A stretch of DNA of 64,000 nt from Geothrix sp. 21YS21S-4 (lineage in GTDB: Bacteria > Acidobacteriota > Holophagae > Holophagales > Holophagaceae): NCBI RefSeq assembly GCF_030845995.1, contig NZ_CP132719.1, forward strand, positions 1,364,001 through 1,428,000. Direction: 5' to 3'. Shown one piece after another: positions 8,511-17,562 of the stretch. The position numbers were made by a program, and so were the translations under genes. Under the pieces are notes generated by a model. It was not told where the DNA came from. It saw only the letters and a list, made by a program, of their open reading frames with translations, and made no database searches. The first letter of the stretch is position 1, and every line of letters starts with the position of its first letter.

Positions 8511-10160
8511 TTATCTGCGGGAAACCAGCATCCATGCGATGGAGGCACTCACGTTCCAGCCGTTGCGAGCGGGACCGGAAAGGAAGGACGGCGCAGATTC
8601 GTGAAGAAAGGAAGCAGAGCCACCCACGCGCATCAATCCCTTCTGCCAGTGAAGATCAAGTTGCGTGAAAAGAAAATGGCTGTGAGAAGGCGCTGAAGCC
8701 GGATGAGCAAGATCCCATAAGGCCATGTCGTCACGGAATTCCCGAATTCCATGGACTAGGATGCAGCGACCCTTCCCTTGGGTTCCCACGGGGAAACCCA
8801 GATCCAGCGTACGGGTGATGGCATCTCCTCCGAAGGCCATGCCCAGGAAGTCCCCGAACCGCGTCTGTCCTGACACGTAATCCCAATGAGAGTAGGTGCG
8901 ATATCCTCCTCCATTCCAGGGAATATTGACTGTGTCGGCATATTCCAGTCCCAGGCTCCATCCCAAGGGCCACACAGCTTGTACTCCCACCACATCGTTG
9001 ACGTGATCGAGGGAGGGGGCTGCTTCCTGATGACCATTTCCCCAGATGCTGTCGCCATCCGAAGAAAACCAGCGTTTAGGGCCTCCTCTTAACTCCCTTC
9101 CATCGTGCCTCAGGTCATTTCCTACGGCCTCCAGGGGATGCCGCAGGAAGTCTTTCCACTGCCAGTTCACATTTTCTGCCCCGCGGCTGAGATAGAAGGC
9201 TAGCCCATCGGCTTTGATCGCTTGGGCGAGCGAGGGGATCCGCACCCGTGCTTCAACATTCGCCACGGCGTTGGAAATGGCTTTGAAGCCGCTCAAGTCT
9301 GGATGAGATGGATCTCCGCTGGCTTCCGTGCGGGCGATGTTCTCGGCTCCAAAGAAACCGAGCACGTAGTCGTCGACTCCATAGCCTGCGGTTGTGCGAC
9401 TGCCATCCCGACGGACGCCGCCCCACATGGAAATCACGCCCATGTTCAATTCGACATGAGGTCCGAAGGCTCCTTGCAGCCGAAAGCCGCTAAGACTGGG
9501 GCGCCTTATGTCGCCTTTCGTTTCGAGAAGCTGTTTTTGGGTCTCGGGGTTTGACATCCACGCGGGGAGTTCCCGATCCCATTCGAGTCTTCCGAGAAAG
9601 GCTTCCGCTTTCCAGCGTCCAAGGGGAACGTGGAAGATGCTCATCTCTTTCCAGGGCGTCTCGGCGCCTAGCCGCGGGAAGGGCCGGTACGATGTTCCCA
9701 GCAGGTAACCGCCCGTGAGCCCATAACCCCATTGGAACGGCTGCTGCTCCAGGAAAAAACGCCAATTCCCGTCCGTTTTGAAAGAGATTCCGCCGCGTTG
9801 AAGGGATGCTTGGCTGCGTCCTCGCTGTTCCATGGCCAGGAAGGTGCCTTCCACCGACCATCCGCCCGAGGTCAAAAAGCCTTGGATTGCGGCGCCTCCT
9901 CCTCGCACCGCCGTTCCAAATCCTTCTCCTCCCAACAAGGGCACGTAGCTGGAACCTCCTCCGCTGCCTGCCAAGCCGGCCTCCAGGCCCATGTTGTTCA
10001 CGGGAGAAAGAAGAGGTTCGGGGGCTCCTCTCGTCCACGCGAGCCAAGATTCCCGAATGCGAAGCGCTCCATCCTGAAGGATGGGAGCTTGGGCATGCCC
10101 TTGACCTCCAACCACCAGCAGGGAGAAAAACAGGGCTTTGGATCTTGCATGTAAGAGCAT
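8511..10160 (-). CDS. Wzi-like outer-membrane protein (copy 2)
   Basis: 549 residues with an N-terminal signal peptide (cleavage probably after GHAQA). QPFQWGYG followed by a SYRPFPRL segment matches the core of Wzi-type capsule-binding barrels. Alternating aromatic/polar stretches continue to the C-terminus. It is a longer paralogue of the protein at 787-2043, with matching PLxGGEGxG, GGWS and LQRG blocks. Copy 1 lacks a Gly/Asn-rich stretch of about 130 residues near the middle of this one. Next to four glycosyltransferases, a role in anchoring or exporting the surface glycan is a reasonable inference. Confidence 0.65.
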   Translation of the reverse strand: MLLHARSKALFFSLLVVGGQGHAQAPILQDGALRIRESWLAWTRGAPEPLLSPVNNMGLEAGLAGSGGGSSYVPLLGGEGFGTAVRGGGAAIQGFLTSGGWSVEGTFLAMEQRGRSQASLQRGGISFKTDGNWRFFLEQQPFQWGYGLTGGYLLGTSYRPFPRLGAETPWKEMSIFHVPLGRWKAEAFLGRLEWDRELPAWMSNPETQKQLLETKGDIRRPSLSGFRLQGAFGPHVELNMGVISMWGGVRRDGSRTTAGYGVDDYVLGFFGAENIARTEASGDPSHPDLSGFKAISNAVANVEARVRIPSLAQAIKADGLAFYLSRGAENVNWQWKDFLRHPLEAVGNDLRHDGRELRGGPKRWFSSDGDSIWGNGHQEAAPSLDHVNDVVGVQAVWPLGWSLGLEYADTVNIPWNGGGYRTYSHWDYVSGQTRFGDFLGMAFGGDAITRTLDLGFPVGTQGKGRCILVHGIREFRDDMALWDLAHPASAPSHSHFLFTQLDLHWQKGLMRVGGSASFLHESAPSFLSGPARNGWNVSASIAWMLVSRR

Positions 10161-10205
10161 GCTTCACGTTATCGAAGTGGCCTGGCTTGATCCACAATAG
10201 AGTCC
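10161..10205. promoter_or_regulatory. Divergent promoter region between the Wzi-like gene and aroC
   Basis: These 45 bases separate two divergent start codons. On the minus strand TTGTGG and GATAAC stand 18 bp apart, a weak sigma70-like pair. No clear pair was found for aroC in so short a gap, so its promoter may reach into the other gene. The composition changes from AT-richer to strongly GC-rich across this gap. Confidence 0.3.
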
Positions 10206-11384
10206 ATGCTCCACGACTCCCCTTCCACCTTCGGCCGGACCTTTCGAGTCCTCACGTTCGGAGAGAGCCACGGGCCCGCGGTGGGGGTGGTGATGGATGG
10301 GGTGAAACCCGGGCTGCCGTTCGATCTGGAGGCGATCCAGAAGGAGCTGGACCGGCGGCGGCCGGGGCAGTCGGATCTGGTGACGCCGCGGAAGGAAGCG
10401 GATCGGCTGCAGGTGCTGAGCGGGGTGTTCGAGGGCCGCACGACGGGGCATCCCATCGCCCTGGTGGTGTTCAACGAGAACCAGCGGAGCGGCGACTACG
10501 CGGCCATCGCGGATCTCTTCCGGCCCGGCCACGCGGACCTCGCCTATCAGCGCAAATACGGCCTCCGCGATCCGCGGGGGGGCGGGCGCAGCAGCGGGCG
10601 GGAGACCCTGGCGCGGGTGGCGGCGGGCGCCTGGGCCAAGCAGCAGCTGGCGGCCCTGGGCGTCGTGGTCCGGGGGGTCAATCGGGAGATCGCGGGCATC
10701 CGCGGCGTGGCGGTGGAATGGCCGTTCGTGGAAACCAACCCTCTGCGGAGCGGCGATCCCGCGGCCTATCCCGCCCAGAAAGCTGCGGTGGAGGCGGCCC
10801 AGGCCGAGGGCGACAGCGTGGGCGGGGTGTGCGAGGTGTGGATCGAGGGCCTGCCGGCCGGCCTGGGCGATCCGGCCTTCGCCAAGCTCGATGCGCTCCT
10901 GGCCTACGCCTGCATGTCCATCGGGGCGGTGAAGGGGGTGGAATTGGGCGCGGGTTTCGACAGCGCCCGCCGCCGGGGCAGCGAGAACAACGATCCTCTG
11001 GGCCCCGACGGGCCGCGGAAGAACGACGCCGGCGGGACCCTGGGCGGCATCAGCACCGGCGCGCCCGTGGTGGTGCGGCTGGCGGTGAAGCCCACCAGTT
11101 CCATCGCCAAGGCGCAGGAGACCATCGATCGGGAGGGCCGCTCGGCGGTGATTTCCACGCGCGGGCGCCACGATCCCTGCATCGCGCCCCGCATCGTTCC
11201 CGTGGCGGAGGCCATGTGCGCGCTGGTGGTGTACGACGCGTGGCTGTCGCAGCAGGCCCTTCGGGAAGATGCGTTGCCGCATCTGGAGGAGTGGGACTGG
11301 AAGGCCGTGGAGACTGCGTCTCAGCGCGATCCAGCCGATGGTTGTGATGACGACCACTTTCCGGACGGCATGACGAAGCGATGA
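10206..11384 (+). CDS. aroC: Chorismate synthase
   Basis: 392 residues. Chorismate synthase uses reduced FMN to turn 5-enolpyruvylshikimate 3-phosphate into chorismate, the branch point to aromatic amino acids and folate. The family signature FGESHG is at 18-23, the FRPGHADLAYQRKYG block is near 103, and the Arg-rich DPRGGGRSSGRET follows. All are diagnostic. It is slightly longer than the usual 360 residues because of a C-terminal tail. Its stop overlaps the hemA start (ATGA), so it leads the heme gene run and may be co-transcribed with it. Confidence 0.97.
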   Translation: MLHDSPSTFGRTFRVLTFGESHGPAVGVVMDGVKPGLPFDLEAIQKELDRRRPGQSDLVTPRKEADRLQVLSGVFEGRTTGHPIALVVFNENQRSGDYAAIADLFRPGHADLAYQRKYGLRDPRGGGRSSGRETLARVAAGAWAKQQLAALGVVVRGVNREIAGIRGVAVEWPFVETNPLRSGDPAAYPAQKAAVEAAQAEGDSVGGVCEVWIEGLPAGLGDPAFAKLDALLAYACMSIGAVKGVELGAGFDSARRRGSENNDPLGPDGPRKNDAGGTLGGISTGAPVVVRLAVKPTSSIAKAQETIDREGRSAVISTRGRHDPCIAPRIVPVAEAMCALVVYDAWLSQQALREDALPHLEEWDWKAVETASQRDPADGCDDDHFPDGMTKR

Positions 11385-12586
11385 CCGAAGAGGGCCGCGC
11401 CCTATCGATGATGGGGTCCGATATGGAACCCGTTCTCGTCAGCTTCCACGCCCCCGTCCACGAGCTGGACGTGGTGGCCCAGCATGTGGTCCGCGACGGC
11501 ATTCCCGCCCGGCTGCGGGAGTGGCAGCGGCGGACCGGCGCCCGGGAACTGGTGTATCTGGCGACCTGCCAGCGGGTTCTGTGGATGATCTGGGGCGGCG
11601 ATGCCGCAGCCCTGGACCCGGGGCCGGGCGCCCGCCGCTACGAGGGGGAGGATGCCTGGGTCCACCTTCTGGCCATGGCCGCGGGGCTGGAATCCGCCAA
11701 CCTCGGCGACCGCGAGATCCCGGGACAGATGAAGGACTCCCTCCAGCAGGCCCGCGAGGTGGGCGTGGCCGCGGAGGAAGCGCACGCGGCGTTCGAGGAC
11801 GTGATCCGCGAGGGCCAGCGGCTCCGGACGCGACTGGGGCTCGCGGACGGCAACGTCAGCGTGGCCACGGTGGCGCTGAAGCACCTCTGCGAGGGACTGT
11901 CCGTGGGGTCGTCGGTGGCCCTGGTGGGCGTGGGCCCCATGACCCAGTATCTGGCCCAGCGCCTGCCGGAGCGCGGTTTCCGGGTGGCCGTGGCGAACCG
12001 CACCCGCGGCAAGGCCCACGACCTGGCGGATCCTCTGGGGCTGGCGGTGGTGGATCTCGCCCGTCTCCAGCGCGACCCCGAGGGTTTCGACGCCATCGTC
12101 AGCGCCACCGCCGCGCCGGAGCCGATCTTCACCCTGGACGCCTGGGCCACCCTCAAGCGTCCGCCCCTCCGCATCCTGGATCTGGCCCTGCCGCCCGATT
12201 CGGAGCCGGGGCTGGAGCAGCTTCCCTGGGTGCACCGGGTGGACCTGACGGCGTTCCTGGCCCAGACCGCCACGGCCCGCGCCCAGCGCGCGGAAGCGGC
12301 TTCCAAGGCCGAGGCCTTCCTGGTGGGCGCCGCCGGTCGGCTCCGCCACCGCGCCGCCGCCCGCGCCCACAAGCGCCGCCTCGCCACCTCCCAGGAGCGC
12401 CTGGACACGGCGTGGGGGGCTCTGGAGAACGAGGTGAAGGCCCTTGAGGACTCCATGCACGGCCTGGACGAGGCCCAGCGGGAGGCCCTCCGGGAGATCC
12501 TCACCCGCGGGCGCACCCTGGCCTTCCGGGCGCTGATCCAGACCCGCCCCAAACCCGATCCCAACGGAGAGGCAGCCATTCCATGA
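11381..12586 (+). CDS. hemA: Glutamyl-tRNA reductase (divergent)
   Basis: 401 residues. This enzyme reduces glutamyl-tRNA to glutamate-1-semialdehyde, the first step of the C5 route to heme. The catalytic cysteine lies in LATCQR (C63), where most family members have STCNR. GLESANLGDREIPGQ is the diverged form of the usual GL-S-LGE-QI-GQ block, and LVGVGPMTQYLA is the NADPH-binding loop. The motif changes make it an unusual HemA, but the position before hemC settles the call. A start at one of the inner ATGs (residues 10-15) is also possible. Overlaps link it to aroC and hemC (both ATGA). Confidence 0.9.
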   Translation: MTEEGRALSMMGSDMEPVLVSFHAPVHELDVVAQHVVRDGIPARLREWQRRTGARELVYLATCQRVLWMIWGGDAAALDPGPGARRYEGEDAWVHLLAMAAGLESANLGDREIPGQMKDSLQQAREVGVAAEEAHAAFEDVIREGQRLRTRLGLADGNVSVATVALKHLCEGLSVGSSVALVGVGPMTQYLAQRLPERGFRVAVANRTRGKAHDLADPLGLAVVDLARLQRDPEGFDAIVSATAAPEPIFTLDAWATLKRPPLRILDLALPPDSEPGLEQLPWVHRVDLTAFLAQTATARAQRAEAASKAEAFLVGAAGRLRHRAAARAHKRRLATSQERLDTAWGALENEVKALEDSMHGLDEAQREALREILTRGRTLAFRALIQTRPKPDPNGEAAIP

Positions 12587-13470
12587 GCACGGAGAAGCAC
12601 GTCACCGTCGCCACCCGCGGTTCCGCCCTGGCCGTGGGCCAGGCCGAGCCTCTGGTGAGGTTCCTCGAATCCAAGGGCTACGAAGTCTCCTGGCGCAAGT
12701 TCTCCACGTCGGGTGATCAGTGGCTCCAGGGCCCCCTCGACAAGCAGGTGGGCGGCGGGTTCTTCACCAAGGAGCTGGAGGACGCCATGGCCGCCGGGGC
12801 GGCGGACCTCCTCATCCACAGCCTCAAGGACGTCTCCCTGGAGCGCCCGGCGGGGATCGTGCCAGCCTGCATCCCTCTTCGCGAGGACCCCGCGGATTGG
12901 CTGGTGATGCGGCCGGACGCCCCCGAGGACCTGCTGATCGGCACCAGCGCCGTGCGCCGGGAGAAGGTCCTGCGCGAGCTCTTCCCCAAGGCCCGCTTCA
13001 CCTGGATCCGGGGCAACGTCCAGACCCGCCTCCAGCGCGTCCGGGACGGCGTTCTGCGCGACGAGCCCCTCCACGCCACGCTGCTGGCCGCCGCCGGTCT
13101 CAAGCGGCTGGGGCTCGACCTCTCCGGGCTCACCGTGCGCCCCCTCACGCCCGACGAACTGCCTTCGGCGCCGGGGCAGGGGGCCCTCCTGGCCGAGGCC
13201 CGATCCGATCGCCCCGACCTGGTGGAAGCCCTGGCGGAGATGCACGATGCGCTGACGGCCCGCTGCGTCACTCTCGAGCGGCAGGTCCTCGCCGGGATCG
13301 GCGGGGGCTGCCAGCAGCCCCTTGGCGCCCTGGCCACGCCCCAGGCCGACGGAAGCCTCCTCCTGCGCGCCGCCTACGCGGGCGATGCGGGCCTGCGCCG
13401 AGCGGAAGCGCGGGGCACCGACGACGCGCGCCTCCTGAAGACCGTCCTCGAAGGGCTCGGCCTGTCATGA
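12583..13470 (+). CDS. hemC: Hydroxymethylbilane synthase (porphobilinogen deaminase)
   Basis: 295 residues. The enzyme joins four porphobilinogens into hydroxymethylbilane. ATRGSALAVGQAE at the N-terminus, HSLKDV near 80, GTSAVRRE near 125 and the dipyrromethane cofactor cysteine in GIGGGCQQPLGA (C243) are all present. Length is usual. Start overlaps the hemA stop (ATGA), and its stop overlaps the hemD start. Confidence 0.96.
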   Translation: MSTEKHVTVATRGSALAVGQAEPLVRFLESKGYEVSWRKFSTSGDQWLQGPLDKQVGGGFFTKELEDAMAAGAADLLIHSLKDVSLERPAGIVPACIPLREDPADWLVMRPDAPEDLLIGTSAVRREKVLRELFPKARFTWIRGNVQTRLQRVRDGVLRDEPLHATLLAAAGLKRLGLDLSGLTVRPLTPDELPSAPGQGALLAEARSDRPDLVEALAEMHDALTARCVTLERQVLAGIGGGCQQPLGALATPQADGSLLLRAAYAGDAGLRRAEARGTDDARLLKTVLEGLGLS

Positions 13471-14174
13471 CCTCCGCGGCTCCCTCCCCGCGGCTGGCCC
13501 TCGCCCGGCCGGCCCAGCACCCCCTGGCGGACACGGTCCGCAAGGCGGGGTGGGAGCCCGTTCCCTACGCCTTCACGAGCCTCCAGCTGACCTCTGCTCC
13601 GCCGCCGATGTCTTTCGCGGAGATGGACGCCTTCGTGGCGCTGAGTCCCTCCGGCGCGAAGGTGGCGGCCCCCACGCTGCCCCCGGCGACCGTCTGCCTG
13701 CTTCAGGGAGCCGGCACCGCCGACGCTTTGGGCCGCGAGGATCTGGAGATCCACCTGCCCGAAGAGGCCCGGGCCGAAGCGCTTTGGAACCTGCTCCAGG
13801 CTCGCTTCCCGAAAGGCGGGGATTTCGTCCTCGCCCGCGGCGAGCGCAGCCGGGAATTCCTGGAGGCGGCCGCCAAGGGCACTCCCTGGCGCATCCATCC
13901 GTGGGTCACCCACCGCGAAGCGGCCCGCGTTCCGTTTCCCGCCCTGCCGGACGTGGAGGGCGTGCTGGCCCTCAGCCCGCTGCAGGCGGAGATCCTGGCG
14001 CCCGTGGCGGCCGGCGTTCTGCGCTTCGGCTGGGGCGAGGCCACGGCCGAAGCGTTCGAGCGCGCCGGCGCCCCCGCCCACGCCCATTGCGATCCCAAGC
14101 CCGGCCTGCTGTGGGCCATGCTGGCCCAGCAGCTGGCGTTCCATCAGAGCCCGAAGGAGGAGTCCCCATGCTGA
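13467..14174 (+). CDS. hemD: Uroporphyrinogen-III synthase
   Basis: 235 residues. Sequence conservation in this family is low. The call rests on size, on the two-lobed Ala/Pro-rich layout (FVALSPSGAKVA near 55, then VLALSPLQAEIL near 165, each like the FTS-SG and lobe-end motifs), and on its place between hemC and hemB. It would close and invert ring D of hydroxymethylbilane to give uroporphyrinogen III. The ATG overlaps the hemC stop, and its 3' end overlaps the hemB start by 7 bases. Confidence 0.8.
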   Translation: MTSAAPSPRLALARPAQHPLADTVRKAGWEPVPYAFTSLQLTSAPPPMSFAEMDAFVALSPSGAKVAAPTLPPATVCLLQGAGTADALGREDLEIHLPEEARAEALWNLLQARFPKGGDFVLARGERSREFLEAAAKGTPWRIHPWVTHREAARVPFPALPDVEGVLALSPLQAEILAPVAAGVLRFGWGEATAEAFERAGAPAHAHCDPKPGLLWAMLAQQLAFHQSPKEESPC

Positions 14175-15145
14175 ACCGCTCCCGCCGCCTCCGCACCAGC
14201 GCCGCCATGCGCAACCTCGTGGCGGAAACGGATCTCCGGCCCCGCCACCTCGTCCAGCCCCACTTCGTCCAGCCCCATGCCGGCAGCAGCGACATCGCCA
14301 GCCTGCCCGGGATCGTCCGCGCCGGGGTGGAGGACACCGTCCGCCAGGTGGAGAAGGACCTGAAGAAGGGCCTCGCCAGCGTCCTGCTGTTCGGCGTGCC
14401 CGACGCCGATGCCAAGAGCCCCGACGCGGCCTCCGCCTGCGATCACGCGGGCGTGGTCCCGGAGGCGGTAAAGGCCCTGAAGAAGGCCTTCGGCTCCGAC
14501 CTGATCGTGATGACCGACGTCTGCCTGTGCGGGTACACCAGCCACGGCCACTGCGGGATCGTGGACGACGACGGCGTGGTGCGCAACGACGAGACCCTGC
14601 CGATCCTGGCGGAGATGGCCCTGCGCCATGCGGAAGCGGGCGCCGATGTGGCCTCCCCCAGCGACATGATGGACGGCCGCGCAGCGGCCATCCGCGCCAA
14701 GCTCGACGAGAACGGCTTCACGCAGACCAGCATCCTGAGCTACGCCATCAAGCACGCCGGCGCCTACTACGGCCCGTTCCGCGACGCCGCGGACAGCAGC
14801 CCCAAGTTCGGCGACCGCAAGACCTACCAGATGGATCCGCGGAACGCCCGCGAGGGCCTGCGGGACGCGCTTCTCGACGTGGAGGAGGGCGCGGACATGC
14901 TGATGGTCAAGCCGGCCCTGCCGAACCTGGACCTCATCTGGCGCCTGCGGGAGGCCCAGCTGGCGCCCATCTGCGCCTACCACGTGTCCAGCGAGTTCAG
15001 CAGCGTCAAGGCCGCCGACCGCCTCGGCTGGGTGAACGGCGACCAGCTGATGTACGAGCACCTCATCGCCATCCGCCGCGCCGGCGCCGACATGATCGTC
15101 ACCTACGCGGGCCGCGAGGCCGTGGAGAAGGGCTGGATTTCCTGA
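14168..15145 (+). CDS. hemB: Delta-aminolevulinic acid dehydratase (porphobilinogen synthase)
   Basis: 325 residues. It condenses two 5-aminolevulinates to porphobilinogen. The Zn-site cysteines are in DVCLCGYTSHGHCG (C119, C121, C129), so this is the zinc-dependent type. The two Schiff-base lysines are K195 in SYAIKHAGAYYGPFRDA and K248 in MLMVKPALPNLD. The start within the end of hemD (7-bp overlap) is supported by GGAGGAG just upstream. Confidence 0.97.
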   Translation: MLNRSRRLRTSAAMRNLVAETDLRPRHLVQPHFVQPHAGSSDIASLPGIVRAGVEDTVRQVEKDLKKGLASVLLFGVPDADAKSPDAASACDHAGVVPEAVKALKKAFGSDLIVMTDVCLCGYTSHGHCGIVDDDGVVRNDETLPILAEMALRHAEAGADVASPSDMMDGRAAAIRAKLDENGFTQTSILSYAIKHAGAYYGPFRDAADSSPKFGDRKTYQMDPRNAREGLRDALLDVEEGADMLMVKPALPNLDLIWRLREAQLAPICAYHVSSEFSSVKAADRLGWVNGDQLMYEHLIAIRRAGADMIVTYAGREAVEKGWIS

Positions 15146-15148
15146 ATT

Positions 15149-15226
15149 TGAAACCGCAGATGACGCTGATTTCGCAGATGGGAATCGGCCGCTTTCATCT
15201 GCGCTCTCTGCGACATCCGCGGTTAA
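15149..15226. repeat. Family A intergenic inverted repeat, copy 1
   Basis: Between hemB and hemL. AACCGCAGATG at 15152-15162 is matched by CATCCGCGGTT at 15214-15224 (10 of 11 positions pair). An inner pair TCGCAGATG / CATCTGCG strengthens the fold. The same arms recur at 16497-16558. Confidence 0.8.
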
Positions 15227-15242
15227 TCCCTAGAGGTTTTTC

Positions 15243-16496
15243 ATGAGCAACGAGACCCTGTTCCAAGAGGCCCTGACGCACTTTCCCGGCGGCGTCTCGA
15301 GCCCCGTCCGCGCCTTCCGCGCGGTGGGGGGCACGCCCAAGTTCTTCAAGAAGGCCTCGGGCGCGTGGTTCGAGGACGAGGACGGACAGCGCTTCCTGGA
15401 CCTCTGCATGTCCTGGGGCCCGCTGATCCTGGGGCACGCCCATCCCGACATCCTGGCGGCGGTGAACGAGGCCATGCACGAGGGCCTCACCTTCGGCGCC
15501 CCCAGCCGTCGCGAGTTGGCCCTGGCCCGCCGGATCAAGGAGATGGTGCCCTTCGTGGAGAAGATGCGCTTCGTCTCCTCGGGGACGGAGGCCGTGATGT
15601 CGGCCCTCCGCGCGGCGCGGGGCTTCACCGGCCGCGAGCGGATCCTGAAGTTCGAGGGCTGCTACCACGGCCACAGCGATGCCCTCCTGGTGAAGGCGGG
15701 CTCCGGCCTCGTCACCTTCGGCGCCCCCACCAGCGCCGGCGTGCCCAAGGCCTTCGCCGAGCTGACCTCCGTGGTGTCCCTGGACGATCTGGAAACCCTG
15801 GAGCGGACCTTCGCGGAGATCGGGAACGAGCTGGCCGCGGCCATCATCGAGCCCATCCCCGCCAACAACGGGCTGCTGCTTCAGCGCCCCGAGTTCCTCA
15901 AGCGCCTGCGCGAGCTGTGCACGAAGCACGGAGTGGTCCTCGTATTCGACGAGGTCATCAGCGGGTTCCGCGTGGCGCCGGGCGGCGCGGCGGAGCGCCT
16001 GGGGATCACGCCGGACCTCGCCACCTACGGCAAGATCATCGGCGGCGGGATGCCGGTGGGCCTTTACGGCGGCCGGAAGGACATCATGGGCGTCGTGGCG
16101 CCGGACGGCCCCGTTTATCAGGCGGGCACCCTGTCGGGCAATCCCGTGGCCATGGCCGCGGGCCTCGCCACCATGGAGAAACTGACGCCTGCTTTCTACG
16201 CGGGCTTGGAAGCGAACGCCGAAGCCTGGGCCGCGGCCTTCGAGGCCATTCCCGGCCTCCGCTGCCCCCGCTACGGGAGCCTGCTGTGGCCCCTGTTCCA
16301 GGACGGCGTCCGCCGCAGCGACGCGGTGCAGGGCGAGGCGATCAGCAGCTTCAACCGCCTCCACCGGGCGCTCCTCGACCAGGGCGTCTACCTGCCGCCC
16401 AGCGGCTACGAAGTGGCCTTCCTCGGCGCCGCCCACGGCGAACCCGAACTGGCCCACTTCAAGCAGGCCGTGGCCGCCGTCGCCAAGGAATTTTAG
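15243..16496 (+). CDS. hemL: Glutamate-1-semialdehyde 2,1-aminomutase
   Basis: 417 residues. This PLP enzyme turns glutamate-1-semialdehyde into 5-aminolevulinate and completes the C5 route begun by HemA. The PLP lysine is K264 in TYGKIIGGGMP. DEVISGFR at 236-243 holds the cofactor-binding Asp, and SSGTEAVMSA near 112 binds the phosphate. GAGG stands 6 bases before the ATG. With hemA it shows that the organism does not need ALA synthase. Confidence 0.97.
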   Translation: MSNETLFQEALTHFPGGVSSPVRAFRAVGGTPKFFKKASGAWFEDEDGQRFLDLCMSWGPLILGHAHPDILAAVNEAMHEGLTFGAPSRRELALARRIKEMVPFVEKMRFVSSGTEAVMSALRAARGFTGRERILKFEGCYHGHSDALLVKAGSGLVTFGAPTSAGVPKAFAELTSVVSLDDLETLERTFAEIGNELAAAIIEPIPANNGLLLQRPEFLKRLRELCTKHGVVLVFDEVISGFRVAPGGAAERLGITPDLATYGKIIGGGMPVGLYGGRKDIMGVVAPDGPVYQAGTLSGNPVAMAAGLATMEKLTPAFYAGLEANAEAWAAAFEAIPGLRCPRYGSLLWPLFQDGVRRSDAVQGEAISSFNRLHRALLDQGVYLPPSGYEVAFLGAAHGEPELAHFKQAVAAVAKEF

Positions 16497-16558
16497 TTTG
16501 GAACCGCAGATGGCGTTCGCGGTTTTCATCTGCGCCACCTGCGACATCTGCGGTTAAG
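16497..16558. repeat. Family A intergenic inverted repeat, copy 2
   Basis: Between hemL and hemE. AACCGCAGATG (16502-16512) and CATCTGCGGTT (16545-16555) are perfect 11-bp complements, with TCATCTGCG inside. It nearly fills the gap and would form a hairpin in the mRNA. Confidence 0.8.
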
Positions 16559-16573
16559 AATTCAGGAGTCTTC

Positions 16574-17560
16574 ATGCAGCCTCTTCTCCATGTGCTCAAC
16601 GGCAACGCCCTCGACAAGCCCCCGGTCTGGTTCATGCGCCAGGCGGGGCGGTTCCTGCCGGAGTACCGCGCCGTGCGGGCCAAGGCCACCTTCGAACAGC
16701 TCCTGAACGACTCCGATCTGGCGGCGGAAGTGACGCTCCAGCCCATCCGCCGCTTTCCCCAGATCGACGGCGCCATCATCTTCAGCGACATCCTGGTGAT
16801 TCTCGACGCCCTGGGCTGCGAGGTGACGATTCCCGAGGGCGGCCCCCGCATCGGGAAGACGCTGGATCAGATCGACATCGACCGGCCCCTGGACGAGAAG
16901 GTGTTCGAGCCCGTCTGCGCCGCCATCCGCAAGGTGAAGGCGGAATTGCCCGCCAAGGTGACGATGCTTGGCTTCGCGGGCGCCCCATGGACGCTGCTGG
17001 CCTACGGCATCGAAGGGAAGGGCAGCAAGAGCTGGGCGAAGGCCAAGGCCTTCCTCCACCAGGAGCCCGTGCTCGCCCGCAAATGGATGGACAAGCTGGC
17101 CGACGCCGCCGCCCGGCTGCTCAACCTGCACATCGGAGCCGGTGCCCAGGGCGTACAGCTCTTCGACACCTGGGCGGGCGAACTGGACGCCGACGACTAC
17201 GCGACCTTCGCGCTGCCCGCCGTGGAGCGCACCCTGTCCCAGGTGACGGCCGCGCCGACGCTGTTCTTCGCCCGGACGGGCTACCTGCCGGATTCGCTGA
17301 ACCAGCTGCCGTGCAAGGGGCTGGCCGTGCCCTGGCAGGTGCCCATCGCCGAGGCCCGCCGCCGCTTCCCCCAGATGGTGCTCCAGGGCAACCTGGACCC
17401 CGTCGCGCTGCTGGCCGGCAAGGAGACCGCCACTCGGAAGGCCCGCGCCATCGTGGACGCCATGAAGGGCCACCCCCACATCTTCAACCTGGGCCACGGG
17501 CTCACCCCGGAGACCGATCCCGCCGTGGTCGGGGCGGTGCTGGACGAAGTAAAGGCCTGA
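16574..17560 (+). CDS. hemE: Uroporphyrinogen decarboxylase
   Basis: 328 residues. It decarboxylates the four acetate side chains of uroporphyrinogen III to give coproporphyrinogen III. PPVWFMRQAGRFLPEYR near 16-32 is the substrate-carboxylate binding signature, IIFSDILV near 75 carries the catalytic Asp, and GFAGAPWTLLAY near 134 is also family-specific. The ATG at 16574 is preceded by CAGGAG at a spacing of 5. A longer in-frame opening reads back into hemL but is not coding. Confidence 0.96.
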   Translation: MQPLLHVLNGNALDKPPVWFMRQAGRFLPEYRAVRAKATFEQLLNDSDLAAEVTLQPIRRFPQIDGAIIFSDILVILDALGCEVTIPEGGPRIGKTLDQIDIDRPLDEKVFEPVCAAIRKVKAELPAKVTMLGFAGAPWTLLAYGIEGKGSKSWAKAKAFLHQEPVLARKWMDKLADAAARLLNLHIGAGAQGVQLFDTWAGELDADDYATFALPAVERTLSQVTAAPTLFFARTGYLPDSLNQLPCKGLAVPWQVPIAEARRRFPQMVLQGNLDPVALLAGKETATRKARAIVDAMKGHPHIFNLGHGLTPETDPAVVGAVLDEVKA

Positions 17561-17562
17561 AA

